NCBI GenBank assembly: GCA_964386435.1
Contig: CAYLSV010000005.1
Location: forward strand, 21,431 to 85,430
DNA from: CAYLSV01 sp964386435
GTDB taxonomy: Bacteria > Planctomycetota > Phycisphaerae > Tepidisphaerales > Tepidisphaeraceae
DNA length: 64,000 bases
Reading direction: 5' to 3'
Each line of letters opens with the position of its first letter. Positions within the stretch are counted from its first letter, which is position 1. This document shows, in pieces, positions 10,258 to 18,818 of this stretch. The notes beneath the pieces are model-generated. The model had not been told where the DNA came from, ran no database searches, and saw only the letters and a list, made by a program, of their open reading frames with translations. Position numbers and translations under genes: made by a program.

Positions 10258-12159
10258 GTGTTTTTGACTTCCGAGATGGGGACACTCGCCAAGACCACCG
10301 GATCGTTTCGCTGGTTCGACGCCGCTCGGCCTTTGCGGGAACTGATCGACGAGTTCAAGGCCGCCGCGCCCGTGGGACGGCGGCTGGACGATCTGGACGA
10401 GCAGAACGGCGCGGCCGTGTTGATCTTCGAGAGCGAGGGCGGGCGGCCGACCGGGCCGTTGCTCAACGTCGTCAGCGGGGCCCAGCTCGCCCGTCAACTG
10501 GCACGGCCGCACTACCGCAACTTGTACAACAAGCGGCCGATGCGGGAGGTGCTGACACACTGGCCGTTCGAGCCGACGGTGGTGTCGGGCCTGGCGACGG
10601 TGGCCGACGTCGTGCAGGCGGGGCTGGCCCGGCCGGGGCCGCGGCGGTACGAGCCGGTGGTCGTCTGGTGCGGCGGCGACCCGGAAGACGCCCGGCTGGT
10701 GGACGTGGCGCAAGTCTTCCGCGCCCAGAACGACTCGCAGGACGCCGCCGTCCGACGGCTGCGTCAGGCGGAGGCGTCGCTGCGGATTGCCGCCGATCAT
10801 GACGCCCTGACCCGATTGCCCAACCGCCGGCAATTGCTGCGCCGCCTGGGCGACGCGTTGGCCAAGGGCCGGCAACGTCGGCGGCCGGTGGGCCTGCTTT
10901 ACCTCGACTTCGACCGCTTCAAATGGGTCAACGACAGCCTCGGCCACACCGCCGGCGACGAGCTGCTGGTGAGCATTGCCGATCGCCTGGCCAAGGGGTT
11001 GCGGCAGAGCGACACCGTCGCCCACGTCGGCCGCGAGGCGACGGCCGATGCGTGGGCCGCACGGGTCGGCGGCGACGAGTTCATCGTGCTGCTGGACGGT
11101 TTGGCCGTCGACTCCGATGCGGAGCTGGTCGCCCACCGCCTGCTCGGTGCGCTCGCCACGCCACACAACGTGCAGGGGCAACCGATCGTCTCGACGGCGA
11201 GCATCGGCCTCGCCACGAGTGCCGAGTGGCTCGACGCCGAGGCCAACCTGACCGAGCAGGCCGAAGCCCTGATTCAGAACGCCGACCTGGCGATGTATCG
11301 GGCGAAAATGCAGGGCGGGGCGCGGGTCGTGCGGTTCGACGAGGGCATGCGGCAAGAGACGCAGTTCCGAGTTAAGCTCGAGTCGCTGCTGCCCGGCGCG
11401 GCCGAGCGGGACGAGCTGCAAATGCACTTTCAGCCGCTCATCGATTTGCAGGACGAGCAGTTCGGAACTGTGTCGTACGAAGCGCTCATCCGCTGGCACT
11501 GCCCGCAACTCGCCCCGCCGAACGTGCGGCCGGATCAGTTCATCCCGCTGGCCGAGGAGACGGGCGAGATCCGCCCGATCGGCCGATGGGTGCTGGACCG
11601 CACGTTCCGCGACTTCGACGCCTTTGCCAAAGCTTCGCCGGGGCTGAGCGTGAGCGTGAACCTCTCGCCGTGCCAATTCGACGACGCCCGCACGGCCGGC
11701 GACTTGCTGAATCACATCGAGCAACTGCTCGCCAGTCGTCGCCACGCGTGGACGCTGCGGTGCGAGGTGACCGAGACGAGCATGATCCGCAACCGGGCCA
11801 ATGCCTGCGATTTCCTGGAGAGATTGCGAAAGCTCGGCGTGGCCGTGTTGCTGGACGACTTCGGCACCGGGTACAGCTCGCTGGCCCAACTCGCCGAGTT
11901 GCCGCTGGACGGCGTGAAGCTCGACCGGCGGTTTCTCGCGAAGTTGCAGAACACGCCGCGGCAGATCGGATTGGTGCGGGCGATGGTCACGCTCACCCGC
12001 GAGCTGGACATGCAGCTCGTCGCCGAGGGCGTGGAGACAGTCGAGCAGCGCGATCTGCTCCGAGAGCTCGGCTGCCCGACCGCCCAAGGCTACCTCTTCG
12101 GCAAGCCGGCCGCCCTGGCGGAACTTGACGTGCCTGCCCCCCGGCGGGCGGCGGCGTGA
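10258..12159 (+). CDS. GGDEF-EAL c-di-GMP turnover protein with CBS-like N-terminal region
   Basis: Cytoplasmic, 633 aa; no membrane segment is visible. Residues 1-150 resemble the CBS-like sensory region found before GGDEF domains (short RPMREVLTHWPF and YEPVVVW elements). The GGDEF motif is intact (RVGGDEF, about residue 270) but preceded by an insertion of about 13 residues (REATADAW...) and lacks the usual RxxD inhibitory site. The EAL domain keeps YEALIRW (about 408), NLSPCQF, DDFGTGYSS and EGVET, the residues needed for metal and c-di-GMP binding, so phosphodiesterase activity is likely and cyclase activity possible. The GTG at 10258 is the furthest start; an ATG at 10276 is equally plausible. 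It lies 140 bp after the glucan synthase on the same strand, and c-di-GMP control of exopolysaccharide is common, but a link here is inference. Confidence 0.9.
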   Translation: MFLTSEMGTLAKTTGSFRWFDAARPLRELIDEFKAAAPVGRRLDDLDEQNGAAVLIFESEGGRPTGPLLNVVSGAQLARQLARPHYRNLYNKRPMREVLTHWPFEPTVVSGLATVADVVQAGLARPGPRRYEPVVVWCGGDPEDARLVDVAQVFRAQNDSQDAAVRRLRQAEASLRIAADHDALTRLPNRRQLLRRLGDALAKGRQRRRPVGLLYLDFDRFKWVNDSLGHTAGDELLVSIADRLAKGLRQSDTVAHVGREATADAWAARVGGDEFIVLLDGLAVDSDAELVAHRLLGALATPHNVQGQPIVSTASIGLATSAEWLDAEANLTEQAEALIQNADLAMYRAKMQGGARVVRFDEGMRQETQFRVKLESLLPGAAERDELQMHFQPLIDLQDEQFGTVSYEALIRWHCPQLAPPNVRPDQFIPLAEETGEIRPIGRWVLDRTFRDFDAFAKASPGLSVSVNLSPCQFDDARTAGDLLNHIEQLLASRRHAWTLRCEVTETSMIRNRANACDFLERLRKLGVAVLLDDFGTGYSSLAQLAELPLDGVKLDRRFLAKLQNTPRQIGLVRAMVTLTRELDMQLVAEGVETVEQRDLLRELGCPTAQGYLFGKPAALAELDVPAPRRAAA

Positions 12160-12165
12160 ACCGAC

Positions 12166-12816
12166 CTACGGCGCCAGCGGCCGTGCCGGAACGCCGGCGA
12201 CGCGCGCGTTGTTCGCAAGGTCGCGTAGGACCACGGCCCCGGCGCCGATGAGCGCGTCGTCGCCGATGTGAACGCACTGGATGATCTTGGCCCCCATGCC
12301 GACAAACGCCCGAGCGCCCACCGTCACCCGGCCGGCGAGGGCGGCGGTTGGCGCGAGGTGGGCACAGTCGCCGATCTGGCAATCGTGTTCGACGACGGCG
12401 GCGGTGTTGATGATCGCCCCGTCGCCAATGCTCGCCGCATGGCAGACAGCGGCCTGCGGGCCGACGACGACGCCGCGGCCGAGCTTGGCATCCGGCGAAA
12501 CCCACGCCATCGGGTGGACGACGCTGGGCACAACCGCCCCCTCGGCCAGCACGTCGGCGAGCAGGTTCTGCCGGGCCTTGTTGTCGCCCACGGCGGGTAG
12601 GGCGTGATTGATGTCCTCGCGGATCAATTTGCCCAGCAGGTTCGGCCGCCCCAGCACCGGCAACCCGGCGACGATGTTGAGCGTGGTGTCGGCGTCGAGG
12701 AAGCCGACGGGCCGCAGCTTGCCCTCGGCGCGGACGATGTCGAGCACCGCCCGCCCGTGGCCGCCGGCGCCGATGATGACCACGGCGGGCGCGTTGTCCG
12801 GAACGGTATCGGGCAC
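12166..12816 (-). CDS. NeuD/PglD family sugar O-/N-acyltransferase
   Basis: 216 aa. The N-terminal Rossmann-like part binds the nucleotide sugar (VVIIGAGGHGRAVLDIV, residues 12-28). The C-terminal left-handed beta-helix has hexapeptide repeats (IGDGAIINTAAVVEHDCQIG, then VHIGDDALIGAGAVV). His-Asp in VEHDCQ matches the catalytic His region of PglD/NeuD. Such enzymes acetylate UDP-amino sugars or sialic acids for surface glycans. It starts with GTG; TACACT lies 6 nt before it with no Shine-Dalgarno sequence, suggesting leaderless transcription. It converges on the GGDEF/EAL gene with only 6 nt between the stops. The exact sugar substrate is unknown. Confidence 0.88.
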   Translation of the reverse strand: MPDTVPDNAPAVVIIGAGGHGRAVLDIVRAEGKLRPVGFLDADTTLNIVAGLPVLGRPNLLGKLIREDINHALPAVGDNKARQNLLADVLAEGAVVPSVVHPMAWVSPDAKLGRGVVVGPQAAVCHAASIGDGAIINTAAVVEHDCQIGDCAHLAPTAALAGRVTVGARAFVGMGAKIIQCVHIGDDALIGAGAVVLRDLANNARVAGVPARPLAP

Positions 12817-12878
12817 GGCGGAAGTGTAGCGCTTTCGTGTCGGTTGCCGTGTGCGGTGCAGGTCGTATCGTGCCGGCG

Positions 12879-14537
12879 ATGTCTGCCCCGCTTGCCGAAG
12901 TGCTCGAACCTCGCCGGCTGCTCGCCAGCTTCCCGCCGCTCGCGATTGGTGGCGCGGCCGACGGCGACGACGCCGGGCTCGACGGCGAGATCCGCTTGGC
13001 GGCGGCGGGCGACGGGACGATTTACGCGGCCGGACTCTTCAGCGGCACCGTCGACTTCCACCCCGGCTCGACCGTCACCGCACTCACAGCGCTGGGTGAC
13101 TCCGACATCTTCGTCGCCCGCTACACGCCCAACGGCGTGCCGCTGTGGGTCGAGCGGTTCGGCGGCGGCAACACCGACATCGACCCGCTGGACGACGGCG
13201 ACGAACGCGAACGCATCACCCGCGTCGAGCGCCTCGGCCTCACCCCCGGCAAGATCGGCTCGCGGCCGGTGGGCGTGGGCGAGTTCGTGAACGATCTGGC
13301 CGTCGACGCCAACGGCGACTTGTTCGTCGCGGCCGACTTCGTCGGCACCGGCGTGTGGGCCGACCGTGTCATCTCGACGCCCGAGCCGGAGTTTTACGAC
13401 GGCGTGGTGATGAAGCTCGACCGCGAGACGGGAGGCGTGATCTTCCTCAACCAGCTCGGCGGCGCCTTCGACGACACGGCGTTGGCGGTGGGCATCAACC
13501 CGGACAACAACGTCGTCGTCGGCGGCAGCTTCGCCCGAACGGCCGACTTCAACCCCAAGCCCCGCGGGGCCGTGCTGAACCTGACGGCCCAGGGGCGCGA
13601 GGACGGGTTCGTCGCCACGTTCAGCGGCGTCAACGGCAACGTCATCTCCGCCGTGCAGCTCGGCGGCGACGCGACTTTGCAGGCCCGGCGGGACGCCGTC
13701 ACCGATTTGGCCGTGGATGAGGCGGGCGACGTGTTCGCCGTGGGCACGTTCGCCGAGGACGCGGACTTTGATCCGAGTGACGGGCGGTTCGAGTTGGAGG
13801 CCGAGGACGAGACGGACGCCTTCGTCGTCCGGCTCGACGGCGGCACCGACTTCGCCTGGGCCGTGGCCACCGGCGGTGACGAGGGTGACGGCAACAGCGC
13901 CGTCGCCACCTCGCCCGACGGCACGATCGTGGTCGCCGGTTACTTCACGGACGACACCGACATCGTGCCGGGGCCGGGCGAGGCGGTCATTCGTGCGGAC
14001 GATTCGGAGGACGACGACAACACCGATCTGCTCATCAGCAAGCTCAACGCGGCCGACGGCTCGCTCGTCTGGGCGGGGCACATCACCGGCGACGGCGTGG
14101 AGACGGTGGGCGAGTTGATCGTGCGGCCGGACGGGGCGATCCACCTCTCCGGCGGCTTCTTCGGCACCACGGACTTCGCCCCCTTCGCCCCCGAAGTCCG
14201 GTTGGCGAGCGCGGAGAATGACGACGAGAACTTCTTCGACCGCAACAGCCCGGATCGCGACGAAGAAAGTTACGACGGCTATGTGTTGACCCTCTCGCCC
14301 GGCGGCCGGTTCGCCGACGTGGCCCAGTTCGCCGGCACGGGCGACGACTTCGTCACCGGCCTCGCCCTCGATTCGGGCAAGCTCTACGTCGGCGGCACCT
14401 GGGGCAGCAACGCCGAGGACGGCACGACGTTCGACCTCAACCCCGGCCGCCGCTCGCTGCCGGTGGCGGCGACGGAGGACGAGGAGGATCAACTGTTCCT
14501 GCTGACGCTCGACGCGGTGACGCTGAACCTGATCTGA
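12879..14537 (+). CDS. Secreted LEPR-XLL protein with SBBP/beta-propeller-like repeats
   Basis: 552 aa. The N-terminus carries EVLEPRRLLAS (residues 7-17), the LEPR-XLL motif seen at the start of many large planctomycete surface proteins. The rest is about seven Asp/Gly-rich repeats of the form LAVDxxGDxFVxGxFxGTxDFxPG (for example at 13300, 13500, 13700, 13900, 14110 and 14340). These resemble the SBBP/beta-propeller repeats of extracellular proteins. No catalytic motif is seen. ATG 12879 is preferred over an in-frame GTG at 12837 because LEPR-XLL normally lies within about 30 residues of the start; TATCGT lies 7 nt upstream. The cargo or binding partner is unknown. Confidence 0.8.
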   Translation: MSAPLAEVLEPRRLLASFPPLAIGGAADGDDAGLDGEIRLAAAGDGTIYAAGLFSGTVDFHPGSTVTALTALGDSDIFVARYTPNGVPLWVERFGGGNTDIDPLDDGDERERITRVERLGLTPGKIGSRPVGVGEFVNDLAVDANGDLFVAADFVGTGVWADRVISTPEPEFYDGVVMKLDRETGGVIFLNQLGGAFDDTALAVGINPDNNVVVGGSFARTADFNPKPRGAVLNLTAQGREDGFVATFSGVNGNVISAVQLGGDATLQARRDAVTDLAVDEAGDVFAVGTFAEDADFDPSDGRFELEAEDETDAFVVRLDGGTDFAWAVATGGDEGDGNSAVATSPDGTIVVAGYFTDDTDIVPGPGEAVIRADDSEDDDNTDLLISKLNAADGSLVWAGHITGDGVETVGELIVRPDGAIHLSGGFFGTTDFAPFAPEVRLASAENDDENFFDRNSPDRDEESYDGYVLTLSPGGRFADVAQFAGTGDDFVTGLALDSGKLYVGGTWGSNAEDGTTFDLNPGRRSLPVAATEDEEDQLFLLTLDAVTLNLI

Positions 14538-14554
14538 CGCACCAACTACGAATT

Positions 14555-14626
14555 AGCTGCGAGTCGGCGACTCGCAGTCTCGTCGAACGTTCGCGGTCCC
14601 GGACTGCGACTCGCCGAGTCGCAGCT
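14555..14626. repeat. REP-like palindrome pair, family A (inverted)
   Basis: Two 25-bp near-palindromes (14555-14579 and 14602-14626) are inverted copies of each other. The core is CTGCGACTCGGCGAGTCGCAG; the two copies differ by a compensating C/G swap that preserves the stem. They lie between the stop of the LEPR-XLL gene and the MOSC gene and could fold into a large hairpin acting as a terminator. A third copy lies at 31731-31755. Confidence 0.85.
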
Positions 14627-14639
14627 ACCCTTCTTTACT

Positions 14640-15077
14640 GTGGCAGTCGCCCGCCTCACCGAGATTTACGTCTGTCCGGTTGCCGGGGCGGAGCCGGTGG
14701 CGGTGGACTCGGTGGAGGTCACAGCCGCGGGGTTGGTGGGCGACCGCTATGCGGCGGGCGTCGGGACGTTCAGCCGGATGTTGCCGGACGGGCGGGCGGT
14801 GTCGCTGGTGGACGCCGCGGCGGTGGCGGCGTTTCCCGGTGGGCGGCACCGGCGGAACCTGGTCGTCGAGGGCGTGGACCTCCCCGCCCTGCTGCGGCGG
14901 GAGTTCGCGATCGGCGACTTGGTCTTGCGTGGCGTGCGGCCGTGCCCGCCGTGCGGACGGCTCTCGCGGCTGACGGGCGTGGACGCCAAGGCGTTGCTGA
15001 AGGGCCGCGGCGGGTTGCGGGCGGAGGTGGTCACGCCCGGCGTGGTGCGGGTGGGCGACGCCGTGCGGGTGGGGTGA
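14640..15077 (+). CDS. MOSC domain-containing protein
   Basis: 145 aa, a single small domain. VEGVDLPALLRREFAIGD, LRGVRPCPPC (Cys about residues 104 and 107) and GRGGLRAEV match stand-alone MOSC (molybdenum cofactor sulfurase C-terminal) proteins, in which a conserved Cys is thought to carry sulfur or bind Mo cofactor. The GTG start at 14640 directly follows the family A repeats; TACCCT lies 8 nt before it. It converges with the glcD-like gene 6 nt away. The acceptor of any sulfur transfer is unknown. Confidence 0.85.
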   Translation: MAVARLTEIYVCPVAGAEPVAVDSVEVTAAGLVGDRYAAGVGTFSRMLPDGRAVSLVDAAAVAAFPGGRHRRNLVVEGVDLPALLRREFAIGDLVLRGVRPCPPCGRLSRLTGVDAKALLKGRGGLRAEVVTPGVVRVGDAVRVG

Positions 15078-15082
15078 GCGAT

Positions 15083-16588
15083 TCACTGCGGCACGTGCCG
15101 GCCGGGGCCGCGGAGCATGTCGATTTGCACCTTCTCGCTCGGCAGCAGCTTGCCGGCGTTCATCTGCTCCTGCGGGTCGAAGGCGTGCTTCACCGCGTTG
15201 AACTGCCGCATCGTCTGGCCGTCGAACAGGTACGGCATGAGGTTGATTTTCTCGACGCCCACGCCGTGCTCGCCGGTGAGGGTGCCGCCGACGTCGATGC
15301 ACATCTTCAGCACCTCCTCGGCGGCGGCGAGCGTGTTCTTCACGTCCTCGGGGTCTTTATCGTCGTACAGGAAGATCGGGTGCACGTTGCCGTCGCCGGC
15401 GTGGAAGACGTTGTTGATTGTGAGGCCGAACCGCTTGCCGATCACGTCGATCTCGGCCAGCACCTCGGCCAGCTTGCTGCGGGGGACGCAGGCGTCCTGC
15501 GTGCAGTAGCTGGGGCTGATCTTGCCGATCGCGCCGAAGGCGGCCTTGCGGGCCTTCCAGAGTTTTTGCCGCTTAACCGGGTCGCCGCTGGACTCGATGT
15601 CGTGGGCGGCGTTCTTTTTCATGAGCCGCCCGATCTGCTCCGCCTGCGCGTCCAGCAGCGGCTCGATGCCGTCGATCTCCACGAGCAACAGCGCCTGCGC
15701 CGCCTCGCGGATGCCGAGGTTGAAGGTCGTGTTGACCAGCTGCACCATCCGCCCGTCCATCATCTCCATCGCCGCCGGCAGATGGCCCGCCGCGATGATG
15801 TCGCTGACGGCGTGGCAGCAGTCGCTGGTCGAGTCGAAGGTCGCCACAATCGTCCGGAATGCCGCCGGCTTCGGGCTGAGCTTGACCCACAAGCCGGTGA
15901 TCAGGCCCAGCGTCCCCTCGCTGCCGCAGACGAGGCCCGGCAGATCGAGCACGCCCTCGTAACAACCGTTGGCCGCGCCCAGCTTCACGAGCTCGCCGCC
16001 GGGCGTGACGAGTTCGACGCCCAGGACGTGGCTGCTGGTGACGAAATCTTTCAACACGTGGATGCCCCCGGCGTTGGTCGCCGCGTTGCCGCCGAGGGTG
16101 GCGGCCCGCTGGCTGCTGGGGTCGGGGGCGAAGTGATAATGCTCGCCGCCCGGCTGGCGGGCGACGGCCTCGGAGAGTTGCGTGTTGCGGACGCCCGCCC
16201 CGACGTGGGCGACGCGGCTGGCGAGGTCGATCTGGTGGATGCGGTTGAGGCGGGTTGTGGAGATGATCAGGCCGTGGTCGTAGGCGACGCCCCCGCCGGT
16301 CAGCCCGGTGCCGCTACCGCGGGGGATGAGTTGCACGCCCGACTTCGCCGCCGCCTGAACGACTTCGACGACCTCGGCGGTGGTTTCCGGAAACGCCACG
16401 CATCCGGCCGAGCCGCGGGCGATGCTGAAGCCGTCGCATTCGTACACCCGCAAGCTGTCGAGGTCGGCGGCAATCTGATCGCCCCGCAACACGCCCCGCA
16501 CGGCGTCCAGCGCCGGGTTGCCCGGCCGACGCGGCGACCTGGCGGGTGTTTTCACGGACGGCTTGGCGGGCGGCTCGGCGACGGTCAT
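15083..16588 (-). CDS. glcD: FAD-linked oxidase, glycolate oxidase subunit GlcD type
   Basis: 501 aa. The FAD-binding PCMH domain (residues 50-230) contains PRGSGTGLTGG, GGNAATNAGG and VCGSEGTLG; the C-terminal FAD-linked oxidase domain ends with TGEHGVG and a conserved HAGDGNVHP. These are the hallmarks of GlcD/D-lactate dehydrogenase enzymes that oxidise 2-hydroxy acids and pass electrons to partner subunits or quinone. No glcE or glcF is next to it, so it may be a stand-alone D-2-hydroxyacid dehydrogenase. TACAAT lies exactly 6 nt upstream of the ATG, without a Shine-Dalgarno sequence, the best example here of a leaderless-type start. Confidence 0.9.
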   Translation of the reverse strand: MTVAEPPAKPSVKTPARSPRRPGNPALDAVRGVLRGDQIAADLDSLRVYECDGFSIARGSAGCVAFPETTAEVVEVVQAAAKSGVQLIPRGSGTGLTGGGVAYDHGLIISTTRLNRIHQIDLASRVAHVGAGVRNTQLSEAVARQPGGEHYHFAPDPSSQRAATLGGNAATNAGGIHVLKDFVTSSHVLGVELVTPGGELVKLGAANGCYEGVLDLPGLVCGSEGTLGLITGLWVKLSPKPAAFRTIVATFDSTSDCCHAVSDIIAAGHLPAAMEMMDGRMVQLVNTTFNLGIREAAQALLLVEIDGIEPLLDAQAEQIGRLMKKNAAHDIESSGDPVKRQKLWKARKAAFGAIGKISPSYCTQDACVPRSKLAEVLAEIDVIGKRFGLTINNVFHAGDGNVHPIFLYDDKDPEDVKNTLAAAEEVLKMCIDVGGTLTGEHGVGVEKINLMPYLFDGQTMRQFNAVKHAFDPQEQMNAGKLLPSEKVQIDMLRGPGRHVPQ

Positions 16589-16706
16589 CTGTCGATTGTA
16601 AACCGCCCCGCCGCCGCCGCGCTTGCTTTACGCCGCCTAGGTTCCAAAATGTCCGCCCGCGGGGTTTGCCCGCGGTTCACCCCAGACCCGAACCCCGGAG
16701 CATTCC

Positions 16707-17087
16707 ATGAGCGACGAAAACACCCCCAACGGCAACGGCGGCGGCGACACACCGGCCATGCCCGCCCCCACCGGCGAGCAGCCCGGCGGCAACCAGCAGA
16801 ACGTGCAGGTGATGTTCAACGAAAAGGACATCCACACCAGCTTCAGCAACGGCTACTTCATCAGCCAGACGGCCGAGGAAGTGCTCATCCACCTCGGCTT
16901 CAACATGCCCAACCCCAGCGCCGGGCAGCCGAACCAGCCGATGATGCTCTTCAAGGTCAACGACCGCGTGGTCCTTTCCTACGCCAACGCCAAGCGGCTG
17001 GCGATGAGCCTCACGCAGCTGATCAAGCGCCACGAGCAACAGTTCGGCGAGATCAGCGTCCAGCAGCAGCAGCCGGCGGCACGCTGA
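16707..17087 (+). CDS. DUF3467 domain-containing protein
   Basis: 126 aa, soluble. A Pro/Asn/Gly/Gln-rich linker (residues 1-33) is followed by a compact domain with FSNGYFISQTAEEV, VVLSYANAKRLAMSL and IKRHEQQFGEI. These match the small DUF3467 family, which is widespread in planctomycetes and has no assigned function. The start is supported by GGAGC 6 nt upstream, one of the few clear Shine-Dalgarno sites in this part. It is followed at once by the 7-bp-unit hairpin repeat. Confidence 0.85.
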   Translation: MSDENTPNGNGGGDTPAMPAPTGEQPGGNQQNVQVMFNEKDIHTSFSNGYFISQTAEEVLIHLGFNMPNPSAGQPNQPMMLFKVNDRVVLSYANAKRLAMSLTQLIKRHEQQFGEISVQQQQPAAR

Positions 17088-17093
17088 GGCGGC

Positions 17094-17214
17094 GTACCGA
17101 GTAGAAAGTACCGAGTACCGAGTGCCGGCCACGCTGTTGTGTGAGCCGGCACCGCTCGCTTCTTCCCTCGTTTCGTTCGGCCACTCGGTACTCACTACTC
17201 ATCACTCGGTACTC
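17094..17214. repeat. Inverted heptanucleotide-repeat element 1 (unit GAGTACC)
   Basis: The left arm (17094-17128) is a run of 7-bp units: GTACCGA, GTAGAAA, GTACCGA, GTACCGA, GTGCCGG. The right arm (17181-17214), read on the minus strand, gives GAGTACC, GAGTGAT, GAGTAGT, GAGTACC, GAGTGG: the same heptad inverted. Inner GCCGGC words also pair. The whole element can fold into a long imperfect hairpin. It fills the space between the DUF3467 stop and the dehydrogenase start. Confidence 0.8.
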
Positions 17215-17227
17215 CTCCCCCCTGCCC

Positions 17228-18313
17228 ATGAAACTCGCGTTGATCGGTTCCGGCGGCATTGGCCGCAAGCATGTTGAGGAGTTCAAGAAGCTCGCCGAAA
17301 CCGACCCGGAGCGGCGGGTGGAGGTGGTGGCGTGCGCGGACGTGAACTTCCAGAACGCCATAAACCTCAAGGGGGCGTTCGGCATCGAGCACGCCTACGC
17401 CGATTGGCGGGAGATGCTCACCACCCGGCCGGAAATCGAGGCGGTCAGCATCTGCACGCCCAACGGCCACCACGCCGACCCGGCCGTCGAGGCGCTGGAT
17501 CGCGGCCTGCACGTCATGGTCGAGAAGCCGATGGCGATGAACGCCGAGGAGTGCCAGCGGATGAACGAGGCGGCCGAGCGAAGCGGCAAGACGCTGGTCG
17601 TTGGCTTCCAATACCGCTTCGACGAGCGGACCACGCTCATCAAGGACCAGCTCGACGCCGGCGTGCTGGGCGACGTCATGTACTGCCGCGTGCAGGCGCT
17701 GCGTCGCCGCGGCATCCCAAACTGGGGCGTCTTCGGCCGAAAGGACGTCCAAGGCGGCGGCCCGCTCATCGACTGGGGCATCCACGCCCTGGACGTCGCG
17801 CATTACCTGATGGGCAACCCCGAGCCAACGGCGGCGTTGGGCGGCACGTGGACCTACCTCGGCAACCACCCCGACGCCGCGGCCAACCCGTGGCGGCACT
17901 GGGACCACACCAGCTACACCGTCGAAGACCTCGCCTGCGGCAGCATCCAGTTCGCCACCGGCCAGGTCCTGAGCATCGAAACCAGCTTTGCCGCCCACAT
18001 TGAGGAGGACGTCTTCAACGTCACCCTCATGGGCACCCGCGGCGGCGCGAACTGGGCTCAAAAGAAGCTCCACACCGACCGCGACGGCTACATGTGGAAC
18101 AGCCAACCCGCCTACGTCCCGCCGGCCGACATGTGGCAGGCCAAGATGAAGCACTTCATCGACGCCACCCGAGGCGAAGCCAACATCAGCAACGGCCAAG
18201 ACGGCCAGCGGATCCAAAAGATGATGGACCTCCTCTACGCCAGCGGCAGCAGCGTAGAGCAGGCGAGACCGTCTGCTGAAGCAGGCGTCGCTGAAACCGC
18301 CTCCGCCTCGTAG
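17228..18313 (+). CDS. Gfo/Idh/MocA family NAD(P)-dependent oxidoreductase
   Basis: 361 aa. The N-terminal Rossmann fold opens ALIGSGGIGRKHVEEF; VMVEKPMAMNAEE carries the EKP motif (Lys contacts substrate and cofactor); the C-terminal domain has GGGPLIDWGIHALDVAHYL with the catalytic-region Asp and His. Members oxidise or reduce sugars and inositols. ATG 17228 is chosen because it opens the fold directly; the open frame upstream lies inside the heptad repeat. The last residues (PSAEAGVAETASAS) are encoded by a REP-like repeat that has replaced the native 3' end, and a scaffold gap follows 1 nt after the stop. Confidence 0.92.
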   Translation: MKLALIGSGGIGRKHVEEFKKLAETDPERRVEVVACADVNFQNAINLKGAFGIEHAYADWREMLTTRPEIEAVSICTPNGHHADPAVEALDRGLHVMVEKPMAMNAEECQRMNEAAERSGKTLVVGFQYRFDERTTLIKDQLDAGVLGDVMYCRVQALRRRGIPNWGVFGRKDVQGGGPLIDWGIHALDVAHYLMGNPEPTAALGGTWTYLGNHPDAAANPWRHWDHTSYTVEDLACGSIQFATGQVLSIETSFAAHIEEDVFNVTLMGTRGGANWAQKKLHTDRDGYMWNSQPAYVPPADMWQAKMKHFIDATRGEANISNGQDGQRIQKMMDLLYASGSSVEQARPSAEAGVAETASAS

Positions 18314-18400
18314 ANNNNNNNNNNGGGGCTTCGCGTAACCGGTTGATTTTGCCATTCTCGTGAAGCCCCGCCTCTACGAGGCGGAGGCGGTTTCAGCGAT
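18273..18400. repeat. REP-like element family B, inverted pair interrupted by an assembly gap
   Basis: The left copy (18286-18314) reads CGCTGAAACCGCCTCCGCCT and runs into ten N bases (18315-18324). The right copy (18362-18400) is its inverse, with GCGGAGGCGGTTTCAGCG. The motif matches the family B copies at 21236, 45646, 51136 and 63965. The gap falls exactly at the expected hairpin tip, so the repeat itself probably broke the assembly. The left copy encodes the C-terminal tail of the dehydrogenase. Confidence 0.75.
18315..18324. other. Assembly gap (10 N)
   Basis: Scaffold gap of unknown true length inside a family B inverted repeat, just after the Gfo/Idh/MocA stop codon. Confidence 0.99.
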
Positions 18401-18454
18401 GCGGATGATACATAGAGTCGGCACCTTCACATATTAGTCGATCTACCATCCGAC

Positions 18455-18760
18455 GTGTCGGAGACCACGCGGGGCCGATTGCTGTTCTTGGTGCTGTGGC
18501 TGATGCCATTCGGTGCGGTGATGGCGGGCAACGTGCACTACTGGAGTAAGGCCCGCGCCGCCGGGTTCCTTGAGCCGACCGGGTTCGACTCGGGCCGATG
18601 GTCAACCACCGTCCGCAGACACGGCTTATCGATAGAAGTCGCGCCCGAGCGGGCGTTCCGCACACACACGCTCGGCATCGTTGCCGCGAACCTCGGCGTC
18701 ATCTCACTGATCCCGCTGTACCTGATCGGCGAAAGGTACGGGCGGATCAGTTGGGGCTAA
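18455..18760 (+). CDS. Small hypothetical membrane protein
   Basis: 101 aa with two probable membrane helices: residues 9-25 (LLFLVLWLMPFGAVMAG) and 73-91 (GIVAANLGVISLIPLYLIG), separated by a polar loop of about 45 residues. No family is recognised. The GTG start is supported by TACCAT 5 nt upstream, matching the leaderless-type pattern of neighbouring genes. It stands alone, with 58 nt before the antiporter on the same strand. Confidence 0.55.
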   Translation: MSETTRGRLLFLVLWLMPFGAVMAGNVHYWSKARAAGFLEPTGFDSGRWSTTVRRHGLSIEVAPERAFRTHTLGIVAANLGVISLIPLYLIGERYGRISWG

Positions 18761-18818
18761 CAACCGCCCGGACCTTCGCCCTTTCGCCCCCACCCGCTTC
18801 CGCTACACTGCCGCGCTC

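Noticed and set aside
17141..17227. N-terminal extension of the Gfo/Idh/MocA gene
   Set aside because: Lies in the heptad repeat; translation (RYSLLITRYS) is repeat-derived, and the Rossmann fold starts at 17228.
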